From NCBI GenBank assembly GCA_013433145.1, contig CM024178.1, forward strand, positions 5,999,260 to 6,063,259: a DNA stretch of 64,000 bases, in the 5' to 3' direction. Origin of the DNA: Ascaris suum (taxonomy: Eukaryota > Nematoda > Chromadorea > Rhabditida > Ascarididae). The notes under the pieces are model-generated. The model saw nothing but the letters and a program-made list of their open reading frames with translations, was not told where the DNA came from and did not search any database. The first letter of the stretch is position 1; every line of letters begins with the position of its first letter. Positions 12,301 through 30,601 of the stretch are shown piece after piece. A program made the translations under genes and the position numbers.

Positions 12301-15300
12301 ATAGTAAGTTTGTGAAATGTTTTGAAAGTGCTATCTGTGAAAAATTTTAGCACATGCTGTGTGGCAGATCGTACTGGTCACTCGATGCTTCACACATTGT
12401 ACGGCAACTCATTGAGATGCCACTGCACTTTCTTCATTGAATACTTTGCTCTCGATTTGCTTATGGATAAAGGCAGATGTGTGGGTGTGATCGCTCTCTG
12501 CCTCGAGGATGGAACTATTCATCGCTTCCGGTTAGCTTGTTCTCTCTCATTTCACTCCAGCAAGTTTGTCGCGCACTCTAAAGCTTCTCACAGCTACATT
12601 CAGAGAAAGAAACATGGATACATTTTGCCATTTTATACCATGATCAGCCAAAAAAGGTTGCAACTGTGTGAAATCTGAAGCGGAAAAAGCTAAGTAAATT
12701 ATATGAATTGAACAATTTCAGCTCAAAGCGGACAATTGTGGCAACAGGTGGCTATGGGCGTGCCTATTTTAGTTGTACAACAGCGCATATGAATACAGGC
12801 GATGGCACTGCTTTAGCCACCCGCGCCGGTATTGCACTTGAAGATCTCGAATTCATTCAGTTCCATCCCACTGGTATTTATGGAGTCGGCTGTCTCATCA
12901 CCGAAGGTTCCAGAGGTAAACTTTGCCATTTGCAGATGAAGCAACGAAATTTTGATTTAGCTTCAAGAGTTACCTGTTTAGTTTTATTGAGGCAAAGTTA
13001 CTTGAGAGGCAATCAGTTCACCCACCAAAAAGGTTACATTAACGTTGCCAAGCTGCTTCAAATTTAAGGAGCGTTAAATAGCGATAATAATTTCAGGAGA
13101 AGCGATCAATTTTCAGGTGAGGGTGGCTTTCTGGTGAATAGCGAAGGTGAGCGCTTCATGGAGCGATATGCACCGAAAGCAAAAGATTTGGCATCACGTG
13201 ATGTCGTCTCACGTGCTGAAACCATTGAGATTATGGAGGGCCGTGGAGTGGGTCCTGAAAAAGACCATATCTACCTGCAGCTGCATCATCTACCTGCTGA
13301 ACAGCTTCATCAACGTCTTCCTGGTACGCGAGTACCCATTATGGTACACTTTTTTATTTCGGGCTATGGTTACCAATAAAAACCTTGGGAGCTTTCCATC
13401 AAGTTTTCCTTCGAACAGCGCGTCGGACCATTAACGACGAGCAATACTTCCCCAATTCTGTCTAGCAGCGCCTGTTACAGTAACCCTGCGGACATGGGGC
13501 ACTTCAAAAATCTACTTATAAGGTACATGCAAAGTGTTTTTTAATGGTTATCTTAGGAGAGCTGGCAGACGGAAAGGCAAGTTAGGTGTCTGAGTCACTC
13601 AATCTTTGACCGCCTGCTTAAAGGCATACTGAAATACTGCCAACCCTCCTGTGTATCCAGTTCAAAAGTTCTACTTAATACAACAGCTGCAAGTAACGTT
13701 CAGATCTATCACTGCGACATTCTCCCGCAGCGTTCAACCAGTATTGCATCTGTATATAATTGCTTTCTTGTTCCACTCTAGGCATAGTAGTTTTCTTTGT
13801 AGGTATTTCGGAGACAGCGAAGATCTTTGCCGGAGTTGACGTAACAAAAGAGCCTATTCCAGTTATTCCAACTGTCCATTATAACATGGGCGGTATTCCT
13901 ACAAACTACAAAGCACAGGTGATTAAATACACCAAGGAAGGAGGAGATAAGGTTCGTTTCTTTCTCAAGAAAAAGAGATCGCACATCAAAGAAAGTGGCA
14001 TGAAAAAGGCCACGAGTTATCAACGAGTCTGTGAAAGCATTGGGATAATCGGTGAACTCCTCTCCATGCTGCAAGGCATAATCGGGTGCCTATGTTTTCC
14101 CATTGCATTATGGTTCATAGCAAAATTATTCTTAAACCATTTTTTAAACTGGGGGGTTTCTAAACTAGATTTGGTGAAGTAGATGAGTTGCAGTTCAAAT
14201 TTGCCTTCTTATTATCAACTATATTTGAAACATTCGTGAGAACCAGGGGAGCGTTGACATTTTGCAGAGATATGTTTGTCTGAATATTTGCACTAATTGA
14301 AACTTGGTAATTGATTGTAATTTTTGAAGATAGTTCCGGGACTGTATGCATGCGGTGAATGTGCTTGTCATTCGGTGCATGGTGCCAATCGTCTTGGTGC
14401 CAATTCGCTTCTTGATGCCGTCGTCTTTGGCCGCGCTTGCTCAATCAAGTAAGTGCAGTGTTCTGTGATGTATTGAAATCATCACATTTGAACGGCTGCT
14501 TAAGATCGGAAGTGATGAAGTGCTCCGCATTAGACTCCAGTTGAAGTCATCGGTAGTTTGCTGAGCAACTTGCTTGCATCATTATTCGGTCTTACAGAAT
14601 CAGCTCATGACAGAAGTGGAAAATGCTTTTTTTTGATGGATGCGATTATATCGCTCGAGTTTTTTTCTCTGCAGTGTCATACTTCAGTGGTGTTAGTCTT
14701 ACTTTTGTATGGTTTCATACCAGAACATTACACCCCTTTTTTGGTCTCATCTAGGTGCCATTCTCTACTGTAATTAGCTCTCGTACACAAATCCTAAATA
14801 AATTTAAAACTTCCTGTAAATCACGATTTGAAAAAGATCATTCCAAGATGTGTGGAACATAAACTCTTTTTGAACTGGATGCTTCTTCAGATTTAAAGAT
14901 TGAGCTTGTTAAACTAGGATTTTAGCTCATTCCCGCTTTTCCTGAGGGAATTGGGAGAGGACTTTTCTAGGGAGAGGGGGAGGGGACTCGGGAGAGATGC
15001 TTTTCTAACAGTTGATGTGCCATGAATTTGGTGTCCCCAATTTTGAAGGGCGTTGAATTTAAATGCATTTCTGAGTCTACAGTCCTACAATTCTCCCTAA
15101 TGAAACATGTTCGTCCCTGCTGTCTAGATAAGATCCTATCAGTGTTGCTTTCTGTAAGAACACGTAGAAAAGAGTAAAACTTTCTAGGATCGGGAAAGGA
15201 TGGTAGCTCATATTGTGCGGAGGGGGTTGAGCATTGAAAGCTCAAGCGCGCCACTCCAAAGGGCCAGTGCTGCAAATAGGGACAGTTCTCTTATTAGAAC

Positions 15301-18300
15301 TTTTCGCGCACTCTTCGTTGGTGCATATATATTTCATGACTGAGGAGGCCCTCATCAGTGGACGCCTCTCTTTGGAGAGAATGAGCCAGTGATTATTGCA
15401 GATTCAGCAATGCTATCGTAATTTTATTGAAAATTTCGCCAGGCTGCTGCAATTATCCGGATTTTTACATTGCCTAGAGCGCATTAGAGTGTTCTGTTGG
15501 AGCATTTTTGTTTTGTTCAGAAGATGGAAACGGAGAGAGAGGTTGAGAAATAAATACAAATAATTTTTTCAGCATTAAAGAGGAGTTGAAACCTGATGAG
15601 AAGATTCCGGAATTACCAGAAGGAGCTGGTGAGGAGTCGATCGCGAATCTTGACGCTGTCCGATACGCAAATGGTGATGTGCCAACTGCTGAACTCCGAC
15701 TTACTATGCAAAAGACGATGCAGAAACATGCAGGTGTATTCAGAAGAGGCGATATACTTGCTGTAAGAATTCATTGCATGAAATTATCGTCGCTCTAGTT
15801 TTGGAAGCAGAACAAACGCTTAAATTAACTATGGAAAGCATAGATACGCAACCTCTAACTATGTAACCTAGGGGTTTAATGTGAATATTCTTTTAACATT
15901 GCAACGAATGCTCGGTAGTTGTAGTGACGCAGTCATTCGAGTTCGATGCATAAAAATGCTTAAAACCGGTCACTGAGAGTATTAAATAACGTTCTGAGTG
16001 GGGGCTAGCTATTAAACGCTCTGTCGTTTTTTCGCTCGTCAGAGTAAAGGAAAAGAGCTCATTTGCTCGGAGATGGATTCCTGTGCGGCATATGAGCTAG
16101 CAATGTAAATTCAGTTAAAGTCACTGTATTTTGAAGGAGGCGTTTTGGCGCCTATCGGCGGTTCTTGAGAAGGTTGCCAGTTTAAGAAATTGGTGATTTT
16201 CTGACGCATTACATGGCGTTCGTACTGTCAAACAGTCGGAAATGCAGTAAATATTCCATGTTTAAGAGAGTTACAGCTTCCTGGAGAACAGGGAAAGTTA
16301 TGTGCTAATCGTGGAAGATTGTAAAAAAATTTATTGATGTTCAAACAATCTAGCCTTCCGCTTGTAAAAGAACGTCGTAACTATTTACTCTGATTTCTTT
16401 TGCGCCTATCATATTTTGAAGTAAATCAAACGCGGTGACAATATAGAGCAACCACTCTCATTTAACTAGAATTTGTCCGGACAAAGTTCAACCTATCAGC
16501 TGAATTTGGTTGATACCTTGTAGGAAGGCGTAAAGAAAATGATGGATTTGTTCAAAGAGCTGAAACGCCTGAAGACGACCGATCGTTCTCTTATTTGGAA
16601 TTCGGATTTAACTGAATCACTGGAACTACAGAATCTGATGCTCAACGCTACGCAGACAATTGTTGCTGCCGAGAACAGAAAGGAGTCGCGTGGAGCGCAT
16701 GCTCGTGACGATTTCCCCGTTCGTTGTTATAATGATCATTTTATTCATATGCAGGGGGTTACTGAGGTGCACCTCAACTAAAGTCTGGAAACGTGGGCGG
16801 CAAAGGATGAATTATGTCTGTCATTTTGGAGCGGTAGAGATGAGCTGAATGAAAACCCTAGAATACAGCGTTCATAAAAAATTGTTTCGTTACCCATAAC
16901 TTCGATCGTTTTTCTAGTCTTTTATGCGATAGCCCGCAGAACGCGATGGTATACTTCTTAATTTGAAGCTCTTGCTATGCTTAATTTTCAGAACAGTAGT
17001 CCATACATTAGTTTTTCTAACATCAACAACCTTTAGACTTGTCGACGTTCACGAAAAGCTTTCATCTGCTTGCGCACGTGCCGAGCTTTCTCGCATTTAG
17101 TCTGCCATTCGTCATAGTCTTGCTTTGAACAAAACTCTCGGATGAAAACGTTATTTTATACAAGCGAAAAAGAGTTCAAATGAATCCGGTCTAGTACATT
17201 ACGCGACTCCACAATACAAAAGATTCCGAAATCCCTTCACGTGTAGGAACTAAATCGGTCTTTTTTGCGCTATAAACTTTGAGATCCCAATCATACGCGG
17301 GAAATACCAATTTATATGATAATTGTTATCGAGTCTATCTTGTGCTACGTATTCATGTGCAAGTAAATTAAACAAAACGAGAATCTCTCACCTTATCGTA
17401 TTCATCATACTGCTCTGAATCGCTGTCATCAATAACGTGCCCAAATGACTGAACAATTAGAACTCGGTAATGAAAAACACTCGAACTGATGAATATCTTG
17501 CGGGTGGCAGTATGAGTTCCTAAATCATTTACAATGAAGATATGGATTCAGAAGCGAGAAGACGAGTATGACTATTCAAAACCAATCGAAGGACAAACAA
17601 AGAGACCGTTCGAGAAGCATTGGCGCAAACATACGCTGACTAAACAGGATCCACGAACTGGTCATGTAAGTGCTTCAAAAAATTTTGCTGCCGATTTTAA
17701 GTTTCATGTTTATGAGGAATACATCTGTTTCGATTGCTAGGAAAAAATTTCACGACAAGCTTCTCACAGGGTTCCGTATTAGACAATTTTATAGTTGCGA
17801 TTATTTCCGTTTATTCCCGTAGTCATTTTCGGTTGCTTATTTCCAACTTGAATTGTTTCCGGATACATCTAGTTATGCCTCTGAAGACTCAGTCGCTCGC
17901 CTACGTACGATTGATGCCACAAGTCGGCACTTAAGTTCTCATAAACAATGAATCGCCGTGTTTATGGCCCATAGGAATAAAGTGCTATAAAATTTGCTAT
18001 GATAATTGAGTGGAATTGATTTTCCCTATCTGCCATGATGCGTTATAAACTACGATGAGGAAGACTTATAGAATGAATCATTTTTGGTCCTACTTGAGTG
18101 AAGCAGTATAGAACATTAATTGAATTCATTCGGTTGCATGGTCAAATATGTCATTTCATTTTGTATTTGTAGTGGTAGACTGTTTAACACTTCTATAAAA
18201 CAAAAGCTAAAAGGCATCGAAGGGCAGGGCTGAGGCGTGCATACTCCATTTTTTCCAATATTTTTAATATTTATCGTTATTTTAGATCACACTCGACTAT

Positions 18301-18372
18301 AGACCCGTCATCGACAAGACACTCGATCCCGCTGAGGTCGACTGGATACCGCCCATTATCAGATCTTACTAA
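9339..18372 (+). CDS. SDHA: Succinate dehydrogenase / fumarate reductase flavoprotein subunit, mitochondrial
   Basis: Complex II catalytic subunit: it oxidises succinate to fumarate with covalent FAD and passes electrons to the iron-sulfur subunit at the inner mitochondrial membrane. In anaerobic worm stages complex II can run as a rhodoquinol-fumarate reductase (family knowledge). Twelve exons: 9339-9486, 10825-11001, 11539-11716, 12351-12530, 12722-12915, 13117-13323, 13803-13951, 14330-14448, 15573-15762, 16524-16718, 17555-17665, 18286-18372. They total 1935 bases, or 644 aa, close to the human 664. An Arg-rich presequence ([16 protein letters not shown]) is followed by the dinucleotide-binding site VVIIGAGGAG. 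The FAD-linking His is about residue 79 ([11 protein letters not shown]). Substrate residues include HPTG (His276), the Arg320 region (ASRDVVSR) and HGANR (Arg432). The C-terminus ends IRSY. The exon 10/11 junction is the only uncertain splice (17552 and 17555 both keep frame). The neighbour TDH is convergent. Confidence 0.97.
9844..10241. repeat. Foldback (inverted-repeat) element in SDHA intron 1
   Basis: The arm at about 9844-9980 is repeated inverted at about 10109-10241. The best-matching core is CGATCACCCGAAAAC followed by AAAACGGGCCAATT, shared by the first arm and the reverse complement of the second. Identity is high in the inner 65 bases and falls outward. The 128-base loop carries a 17-base direct repeat (ACCTTGAGGCACTGGAT at 9994 and 10014). 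It resembles a MITE or foldback element, or two head-to-head copies of an older repeat. A 144-codon + frame from 10017 lies over the second arm and is an artefact of it. Confidence 0.85.
11851..11870. repeat. Poly-G run in SDHA intron 3
   Basis: Fifteen G, one A, then four G, in AT-rich intronic DNA. The length is uncertain for sequencing reasons. It could form a G-rich structure in the pre-mRNA, but nothing else supports a function. Confidence 0.85.
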
Positions 18373-19967
18373 CGATGATGATCGCACGTTGCATTGCATA
18401 GGAATACAGGAACCTTTGTTTTCACTTTGTTGTGTCAACTTCTGAGACACTTGGCTTGATTGATGGTTGGTACTATAGTGATAAGCATCGTCCCATTCGT
18501 TTCGACATCAGATTTCCGACCTACAGTAGTTCTCATCGATGTCCTCAGGCCGCTTTAGTTAAAGATCCGATATGTTCATTGCTGAATCGTTTTGGTTCCC
18601 GTCTGTGACACAAAAAACAACTCGCCGATTTCCTTACCCCTTGTGAATAATGAAATGCTTGGGAGGTTTTGAAGAAAAAAAACAGATTAGCTGGAGTGTT
18701 GCAGGTTTCACCGCTACTTCATGTAATTTCCCCTGAACATCGCTTGTCGTCTTTTTCAGTGAATCACTTCCACAGCCTTATGTCTCCTTGTTTTCTCTCA
18801 ATTAGCTCTTGTTAATTTTGTTTATTGCTTTATTCTGATGCTATAAGGTCGGAAAGTCAATGCATTACGTATAACGAACGGATCTCTATGATGGCTGCAT
18901 AATTGTCGTTTCCCTTCTTTTCAACTTTATATCTTTCGAGAACAGCGATTATCCGGATAGAAGTGAAATAAACCTTTCAGATGACTTATTTGTGCATCTT
19001 TATTAGAAATGCAATAATTTGAGGTGTGATAGTCGAGCATGGTTGAGCACCAATGACAGGCACCGTCGTTTATATCTATGTGTTGATGTGTAGGAATGAT
19101 GGATTTCAAAATGAAATAAATAAACGAATGCTCCTTTAATAAGTGAATGTTCACCAGAAATTGTGAGCGTGCTACAGTTGCTGGTATGAGAGAATATAAA
19201 GAGAAAATATTTTTCAGTGGATAGGAGGGGGGTGTTCAGTGGAGATTGTAAGGTCAATGAGCGGGTTGGCTCGAAGACTTCCCCTTTGTAGTCGGCAACA
19301 CATGACCTCTCTGCTAGTATCATATTTTGGAGTCCCTAGCGTGTTTATGCTTGCAGTTTGTGTTCCACTTTGTTATTAATTACCATATTTGAACAATTCT
19401 ATGTACCATATTCATATTTGAACGTATATTGAACTGAAAAATGCAGTTTGCTAGAGTACTAGAAATATTTCACTGTGTCTTTCAAGGCTTTCTTGATCCA
19501 CCATATGTAATTGAATAGTACCTCTACGGTACGAAATTTGCTTCGGTGCCACCACTTGCAATCGCTTCACCGAGCTCACCAGTGAACTTTTTTTTTTGTA
19601 ACATTGCGCTGTAAACTACAGCTTCTTAAGCCTGCGCAATCTCACAAGCGCGGTGTCGCAAAAGGTGTTTGCGTCATGAACACATGCTGACCGACACTCA
19701 CGATTAGATTCCTCGAACGCGTGTTATCCCGTGTGCGCTACCGCGTGCTTTAAATTGCTTACAACGTCATAAATAAGATCCAACACCGGACCCCATGAAG
19801 ATGCAATCCGCAACATGACCTCTTTACTGTTATGAGAAGGAAGAGTTTCCATAGACTCGGGCTGTCGCGAAAGCGAAGAAAAAGAGGAAAAATAGTTTAA
19901 TTTCTGCCAAACTATTTTACTACAAAATAAAATTTATGCTGCAGAATCATTGTAGCCGTAGAAGCAA
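18373..19967. other. 3' flank of SDHA, no gene seen
   Basis: This AT-rich stretch presumably includes the SDHA 3' UTR. The first clean AATAAA on the + strand that I noted is at 18967-18972, about 600 bases after the stop, which would make a long UTR; a nearer variant signal may be the true one. No coding exon is supported on either strand. Confidence 0.45.
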
Positions 19968-20150
19968 AATATTCGTCTTCGACGATGAATCGCTTGGACT
20001 TCCGGTGCCGATTAGGCGCAGTTAAATCAAAATATTCGTCTTCATCGATGAATCGTTCGAGTTTCTGGTGACGACCAGAGGTCGCCAAAGAAGATATTCG
20101 TCTTCGTCGATGAATCGCTCAAGCTTCCGATGGTGATGTGAAATACATAT
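19968..20150. repeat. Three degenerate 62-bp direct repeats
   Basis: Copies start near 19968, 20031 and 20093, a period of 62-63 bases. Each begins with ATATTCGTCTTC, then a variable base pair and CGATGAATCG, followed by a CTTCCGGTG-like block that diverges between copies. They end just before the TATA box at 20165, so they may be promoter-proximal elements. Confidence 0.8.
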
Positions 20151-20162
20151 GACGTATTGATG

Positions 20163-20172
20163 ACTATATAAA
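20163..20172 (+). promoter_or_regulatory. TATA box
   Basis: ACTATATAAACAG lies directly after the 62-bp repeats and 163 bases before an ATG that opens a hydrophobic leader at 20335. A pyrimidine-rich stretch (CTCTCTCTTTCATTTC) about 30 bases downstream would suit a transcription start. Confidence 0.5.
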
Positions 20173-20334
20173 CAGCCCCAAAACGGCTAGTGCTCTCTCT
20201 TTCATTTCGACTGCTGTATCGTTGCTGTTCACTCGTACTTGTATTCAATCCGCTGTCGTTGCCATCTTTCCTTTATACGATCACCTGCAGGCATTTATTT
20301 AGCCTAACAGCCAAGAGCTCATCTTTGCACTGAA

Positions 20335-21014
20335 ATGAGGTGGCAGTTTCTTCTACTTTGGCTAGGTAAGAACTGTTATACCAAAATCCATGACTAATGA
20401 GTCATCCGTCTGTACTGGTCGACATATTGCTGCCTGTATGAAACTGTGTGGCTAACATAGGAAAATTTGAAAAACGCTGTAAGGGAAGAACTAAAAATCA
20501 CTGTACTTGACTGGGAAAAGCGAGTGGAACGGAAACGATGTAAAACATGGGACTTGTTTTTCTCTGTGTTTTGCATGCAATCCCTCATTTTCATTAAAAA
20601 ACAGGCTTGTGAGAGTTATTGCTAACAGAGACACCTAATAATTGTTCGCAAGGGGGCACTTTTTGAATGTATTTTTAAACCGCCTCGGTACGCATCCTGG
20701 CTAGCCGCGTCTTCAATTGCAGGTCGGGAATAATAGAATCTTGATGGTATGTATTCAAAGAGTTACATTATTTCATCCACATATGTAGCATTAACGAGCA
20801 TCCATCAGTACTGCTTATATCGTTTCTTTTTTTTTGTGATTTTACAACAATGATTTGCAGGAATTGAGTTTAGAAAATAGTTTTATTAGTTATTACGAAC
20901 CACAGTGATGAGACTAAACCAGTTGGTAAAGAGTCAGGCGTGAACATAACGATTCTTCTGATTGCAACAAATCAGCCAATCCGAACTGCACAGTTGCACC
21001 ACTATGAGTGCGTC
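20335..21014 (+). CDS. Possible secreted-peptide gene, first two exons only
   Basis: The ATG at 20335 opens MRWQFLLLWL and reaches a GTAAGA donor at 20366, one base into a codon. A candidate second exon (about 20939-21014, after TCAG and ending before GTAAGA) joins in phase and extends the leader with GVNITILLIATNQ, then a short hydrophilic stretch. The hydrophobic start and the TATA box upstream argue for a secreted product. The second acceptor lacks a pyrimidine tract and no later exon was found, so this could be chance. No family is recognised. Confidence 0.22.
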
Positions 21015-21250
21015 AAACGTAAGAAATCTCTTCATGTATGGTCAGTGTTCTTCTTTTCATGTACCTAAATTACATAGATTCATAGCAACCATTCAAGACC
21101 AACTCGTTAATTCACGTACATCTGTGATCATTTCTTTGAAATGGTACTATTCTGAATTGGACTTTATCACCTTCATTTTATGACAGATTTTATATTCATA
21201 TCTTTTCCAAACACAAAGCAAATTTAGGGTAATGATCAACGAAGGCTTGC

Positions 21251-21256
21251 TTTATT
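21251..21256 (-). other. Polyadenylation signal of TDH
   Basis: AATAAA on the minus strand, about 77 bases after the TDH stop codon, at a usual distance for a nematode 3' UTR. Confidence 0.6.
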
Positions 21257-21332
21257 TAATCATTTGAACTTTTGCAGTCGATAAATTTTTACAATAGAAG
21301 GCAGTTCGGATATTTTATGATGCATCTCTCAT

Positions 21333-27283
<5,951 letters not shown>

Positions 27284-27300
27284 TGTTGTGCTGAAAAAAT
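27284..27300 (-). promoter_or_regulatory. Probable spliced-leader acceptor of TDH
   Basis: On the minus strand ATTTTTTCAG is followed seven bases later by the initiator ATG, which already opens a mitochondrial presequence. As with SDHA, this fits trans-splicing onto the first coding exon. Confidence 0.65.
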
Positions 27301-29290
27301 GCCGCTTGCATTAAATAAAAATTTTGAATTAAACGTTTCGAAAGAAATCGTGTATACGATTGTACTGTTTCACTTCAGTTAAAAATATAATCACCATTAG
27401 TAGCAGTTGCATAAATTTACAGTTGCATCTGCATAATTCCTAAAATGCTAATAAAAACGTAGAAGGGATCAAAAAGAAGAGTGGGACGGGAACGTAGAGG
27501 AACACAGGAAGAGGGGCTATAGGAGAGGGAAAGAAAACCGAATGCGCAGCAGGCGTAAAACGCTTTACAACTATGTCCAAAGGTTGAAAAAATACTCATG
27601 GAAAAACTAATCTACAATTCCCGTCAGTCCAAATTCGCAAATGACATTGAAATGAGGCCATAATATTCCAATAGAACTGGACTTATCCCTTTATCACTCA
27701 CATCAGATACTTCACACATGAAACTTCGAAATAGGTATCACTGTGTATTTTAAAATGCACAATATTAGTTTTTAAGAATTCGTTTGTGTTAAGCAATTAT
27801 ATCGGCGAGAAAGCGATCTGAGAGAATCAATGCAAACAACTGAAGGCAAGCGTGTGGCACTAGCAAATGGTGATAAAATAAGATGGATGAAGCTTAAAGA
27901 AAACGTGCTGTTTTGAACAGCACGCTTACAAATCGAAGTTACAAATCCTCATCGAACACAGGAACCAATAAATTTCCGCCTCATAACAGCTCAGAGAATT
28001 CATTTGAACGGATTTATTCTTGGATCCGATGCACTTTGCTCTCATCGCATCATTACATTAGACCACATTTCGAATGCCTTTCAGATATGAAAACTCTGCA
28101 TAAAATGCTGCATAGATACGCGAAAACATCGAGATTAATAAAAATCAAAACGACAAACATCGAAGTCAACGTAATAACGAACGCAATCAGGTAATTCTAT
28201 CACGAATTTTTCGAATTTGTTAGCCAATGACCAATAAACTCAATAACCACTTTGAATCGCTGATAATAAAGCAAACTGATTGGCATACTTTTTTAAAATA
28301 CTACCATGACATATTCTTAAAACGACAGAGCACTTTCATCATGTCCGATATTATTAGGCAAATCTAAAATTTTTGAGAATATTTGCACTATGCGGGAGCA
28401 TTTCGTAGGGAACATTATAGAATTAAAAAGAAAAATCACTTTTCAAGTAATAATGATAGCGAGGTTCCAAAATGAAGATAAATCTAAGAAGAAAATTGCT
28501 AGACACGATTTTTTTTTCGAGAAAGTTCTCTCGGAAAAGAAAATATGAAATTGCAACCATCAAATGAAGATTTAGCAGTGGCAAAATGAAGGTGTTATGT
28601 TGCAGTTGAGTAAATTCGAAGAATAATTCAGAAGGTTTCATTTGAAGGTTTTGGATTCCTCTTTATGGAGGAGAACTTTCTCACCACTCACATGTCCACT
28701 CACTACAAATACAAATGCAATCCAACCACTACTGATTGAGTGAATTCAAGATGGATTAACGGCTTTTTCTATTTTATAACTTTCATGTGCATTTCCACTT
28801 CATGCTTTAGTTAGCTTAGACTCTGGTATAGAACTGTGAAGCAAAATAGGTTTTGAAGATGCGACACTGTTCTATACCGCAAAATGCACTGAATACTCAA
28901 ATATTCAATATGATATTCTACGAGTTTGAATGAGATAAAAATTGAGCATAGCTTAAATTCAGAAGTCTAAATTATGTTATTCGATTTGCAATAAGAGCTT
29001 CGAACTGTTATCTCATTTTCGAATCTACCAAATACTTTGAAACATTTTCCAAATTAAGGAGGTTTGCAAATTACGATAATTCGTTTTAATACAACTTTAT
29101 TATCAAATAGAGCGAATCCATCGGAAACCATGAAATTATACAGGCGTTAAGCTAACTTTTTCCGCGTTAAATATAATTTAGTTCTTATGATGGTGAATTC
29201 CTTTTCAATTACTCGCACAGTTTCGTTTTCAACATATCTATAGTAAATTATAAATGGATAAGTGGAAAAGCTAAATGGATGGTAAGAATG
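27301..29290. other. Upstream region of TDH, no gene seen
   Basis: No exon chain is supported. A short perfect inverted repeat (CGTGCTGTT / AACAGCACG, about 27904-27924) would form a nine-pair hairpin with a tiny loop, the only structured site noted. Confidence 0.5.
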
Positions 29291-29305
29291 TTGAGAATAT
29301 ATTAG

Positions 29306-29481
<176 letters not shown>

Positions 29482-30469
29482 ACAGCCAGAGAACGAAAGC
29501 CATCATAGATTCTTCCATGTTTGAAGTGCTAGCTATACGTTACCCGATTATATAGAATATCACGAATGCGGGGCGTTATTGTGAACGGAAATATGCTCTA
29601 TTATATGCAAAGTGCAAACACTTCCTGAAAGCAAAGCAGGAGACAGCAGTGAGTTAGTGCATGCTGATGAAGCATTGATTTACATTGAGCGAAAGCTGCC
29701 ATGTGTTGCGTTCAAATCACGTTCATGACCAAACATCAAAAATAAATTAGCACGTTTTTTACGCATTGAAATATTGCGATGTTTGCTGAGAGCGATCCAA
29801 CTCTAGGAAATCTCCTCTTGCAGCATTTAGTACAACCAAACGTGCAAAAGCCTGCGAATCGACAAATTATTCCCCTCAAGCATATGTAAAAATATGGAGA
29901 AAAGTTATAAATAGATATTCATCAAGACCTTATGCAGCAATGTCGGCTTTATTGCGTTCGATTCTTTCACTTTGATATTTTCCACGATTCGCACTATGGC
30001 TTTTAGCAAAATTCTATTTGAAAGTGCATCAAGACAACATTATGATTGGGTGTGTCTGTCTGCATATCTGCTAGTTTGAACCTAGGAGTGACTAGGGCTT
30101 GAGCTGTAATGTTCGATGAGCATGTTGACAATAAGTGGCCTTTTGCACTATTTTCACGATGGTGCATCAATTTCTTAAAGCAGATATGAACACCTAAATG
30201 CATCCAGCGTTTATTTCTAACCTGTCGGATCTTGGTTTTATCCTGTCCAAGCCATTAAAAGCTAATCTTTTGCAAGAAGTTTGCGCAAGTAATTGAATCA
30301 GTTGAAATATGAAATCACTATATTCCTCATACTTAATCCTCGATTAGCAACATGCGAAATTAATTGCAACGCGAAACCACACATTGTGCTAACTCCATCG
30401 ATGTGAGTTTCCGCTTATTTCTATGCGTTCGTTTTCTGTTAAGTATGCAAACATAACTGCTTTTTACTG

Positions 30470-30601
30470 CTAGACGTCTTCTCGGCCTTTTTTCTCTTTT
30501 TCTTGCACAAGAAGCTTTTTTCGGCGCAATGTCTCTCGGTGTTGGATTTGTTTTGCTTGATGCAACTCTCGTTTTATCCATTCGTCCACTACTGCATCCA
30601 A
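30470..30601 (-). CDS. Coding-like segment, Lys/Glu-rich C-terminal exon candidate
   Basis: After an acceptor-like ACCTACAG on the minus strand, 43 codons run to TAG. The peptide begins LDAVVDEWIKRELHQAKQ and ends EKEKKGREDV, with the pattern of a charged amphipathic helix. Two other minus-strand frames here are also partly open, so purine-rich composition alone could explain it. No upstream exon in matching phase was found and no family is recognised; it may be an exon relic. Confidence 0.22.
   Translation of the reverse strand: MDAVVDEWIKRELHQAKQIQHRETLRRKKLLVQEKEKKGREDV

Noticed and set aside
14967..15275. 102-codon minus-strand frame in an SDHA intron
   Set aside because: It has no recognisable domain and no splice partners; possibly old repeat DNA, but not supportable.
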